Source of the DNA: an uncultured Bacteroidota bacterium
GTDB taxonomy: Bacteria; Bacteroidota; Bacteroidia; Bacteroidales; GWA2-32-17
Length of the DNA stretch: 53,457 bases
NCBI GenBank assembly: GCA_903872185.1
Contig: CAIQJL010000143.1
Coordinates: 1 to 53,457, forward strand
Reading direction: 5' to 3'
Position numbers and translations under genes: made by a program
In this document: piece by piece, positions 53,385-53,457 of the stretch
How positions within the stretch are numbered: the stretch's first letter is position 1
Layout: each line of letters opens with the position of its first letter
Notes under the pieces: model-generated
Seen by the model: only the letters and a program-made list of their open reading frames with translations
The model's database searches: none
Told to the model about the DNA's origin: nothing

Positions 53385-53457
53385 TTATCGAAATACGAGG
53401 CTTGGATCGCCACCACATTGCTTTACAACGAGTTTAATAATAAATTCATTCAGTTCA
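53385..53457 (-). CDS. possible truncated 3' end of a gene at the window edge
   Basis: A minus-strand frame enters from the right edge and reads ELNEFIIKLVVKQCGGDPSL then VFR before a TAA at 53385-53387. Codons here are more GC-rich (GGC, GAT, CCA, AGC, CTC) than the surroundings. I do not recognise the protein; such a composition shift would fit a mobile-element gene. With only about 23 residues visible this is weak. Confidence 0.22.
   Translation of the reverse strand, partial: ELNEFIIKLVVKQCGGDPSLVFR

Overview
The window is AT-rich, gene-dense bacterial DNA, clearly from a Bacteroidota member. The evidence is type IX secretion/gliding components (GldN/PorN, PorT), a protein with a type-A T9SS C-terminal sorting domain, a TonB-dependent receptor with a carboxypeptidase-regulatory N-terminus, many SPII lipoproteins, an approximately 1100-residue SecA, and promoters with the Bacteroidota -7 box TAnnTTTG, some with TTTG 19 bp upstream. 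An uncultured or environmental anaerobic/microaerophilic Bacteroidales/Marinilabiliales-like organism is my inference. No rRNA, tRNA or CRISPR array was seen.

Layout. 1-6.9 kb: gldN, rplS, a C69 dipeptidase, the recF-DUF721 pair, a TPR membrane protein and ribH. 7-12.7 kb: secA, a MORN/YwqK-type lipoprotein, asd, a dispersed intergenic repeat and a small lipoprotein. 12.7-20 kb: exported M19 dipeptidase and M16 peptidase, an NlpC/P60 peptidase and a PgpH-like HD phosphohydrolase. 20-25.5 kb: an IS200-type element inserted into the 5' end of a Crp/Fnr-family regulator gene. Divergent from that gene is a five-gene operon with its own promoter and terminator: a soluble ABC-type ATPase, a SIMIBI GTPase with CxxC motifs, a cysteine desulfurase, a Fe-S protein and a cysteine-dioxygenase-like protein. 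25.5-31.7 kb: a tricorn-like protease, then mnmH-selD-Rrf2 (tRNA selenation plus a Cys-rich regulator). 31.9-37.2 kb: purL-ubiE/menG-porT-FAD oxidoreductase. 37.2-44.4 kb: a TPR hybrid histidine kinase, an EEP-family nuclease/phosphatase lipoprotein, a beta-helix lipoprotein and dnaX. 44.4-50.6 kb: a TonB-dependent receptor followed by three related anchor-J/DUF5689-type lipoproteins. 50.8-53.5 kb: serB, a T9SS cargo protein, and a possible truncated gene at the right edge.

The most interesting region is about 20.1-25.5 kb. Removing 525 bp (20727-21251) rejoins a Crp/Fnr reading frame exactly, with a Cys-rich N-terminus (C-x3-C-x4-C). The disrupted regulator is divergent from an operon that looks like a metal, Fe-S or chalcogen cofactor-assembly system I cannot match to a described pathway. 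The nearby mnmH-selD-Rrf2 unit makes a sulfur/selenium link plausible but unproven.
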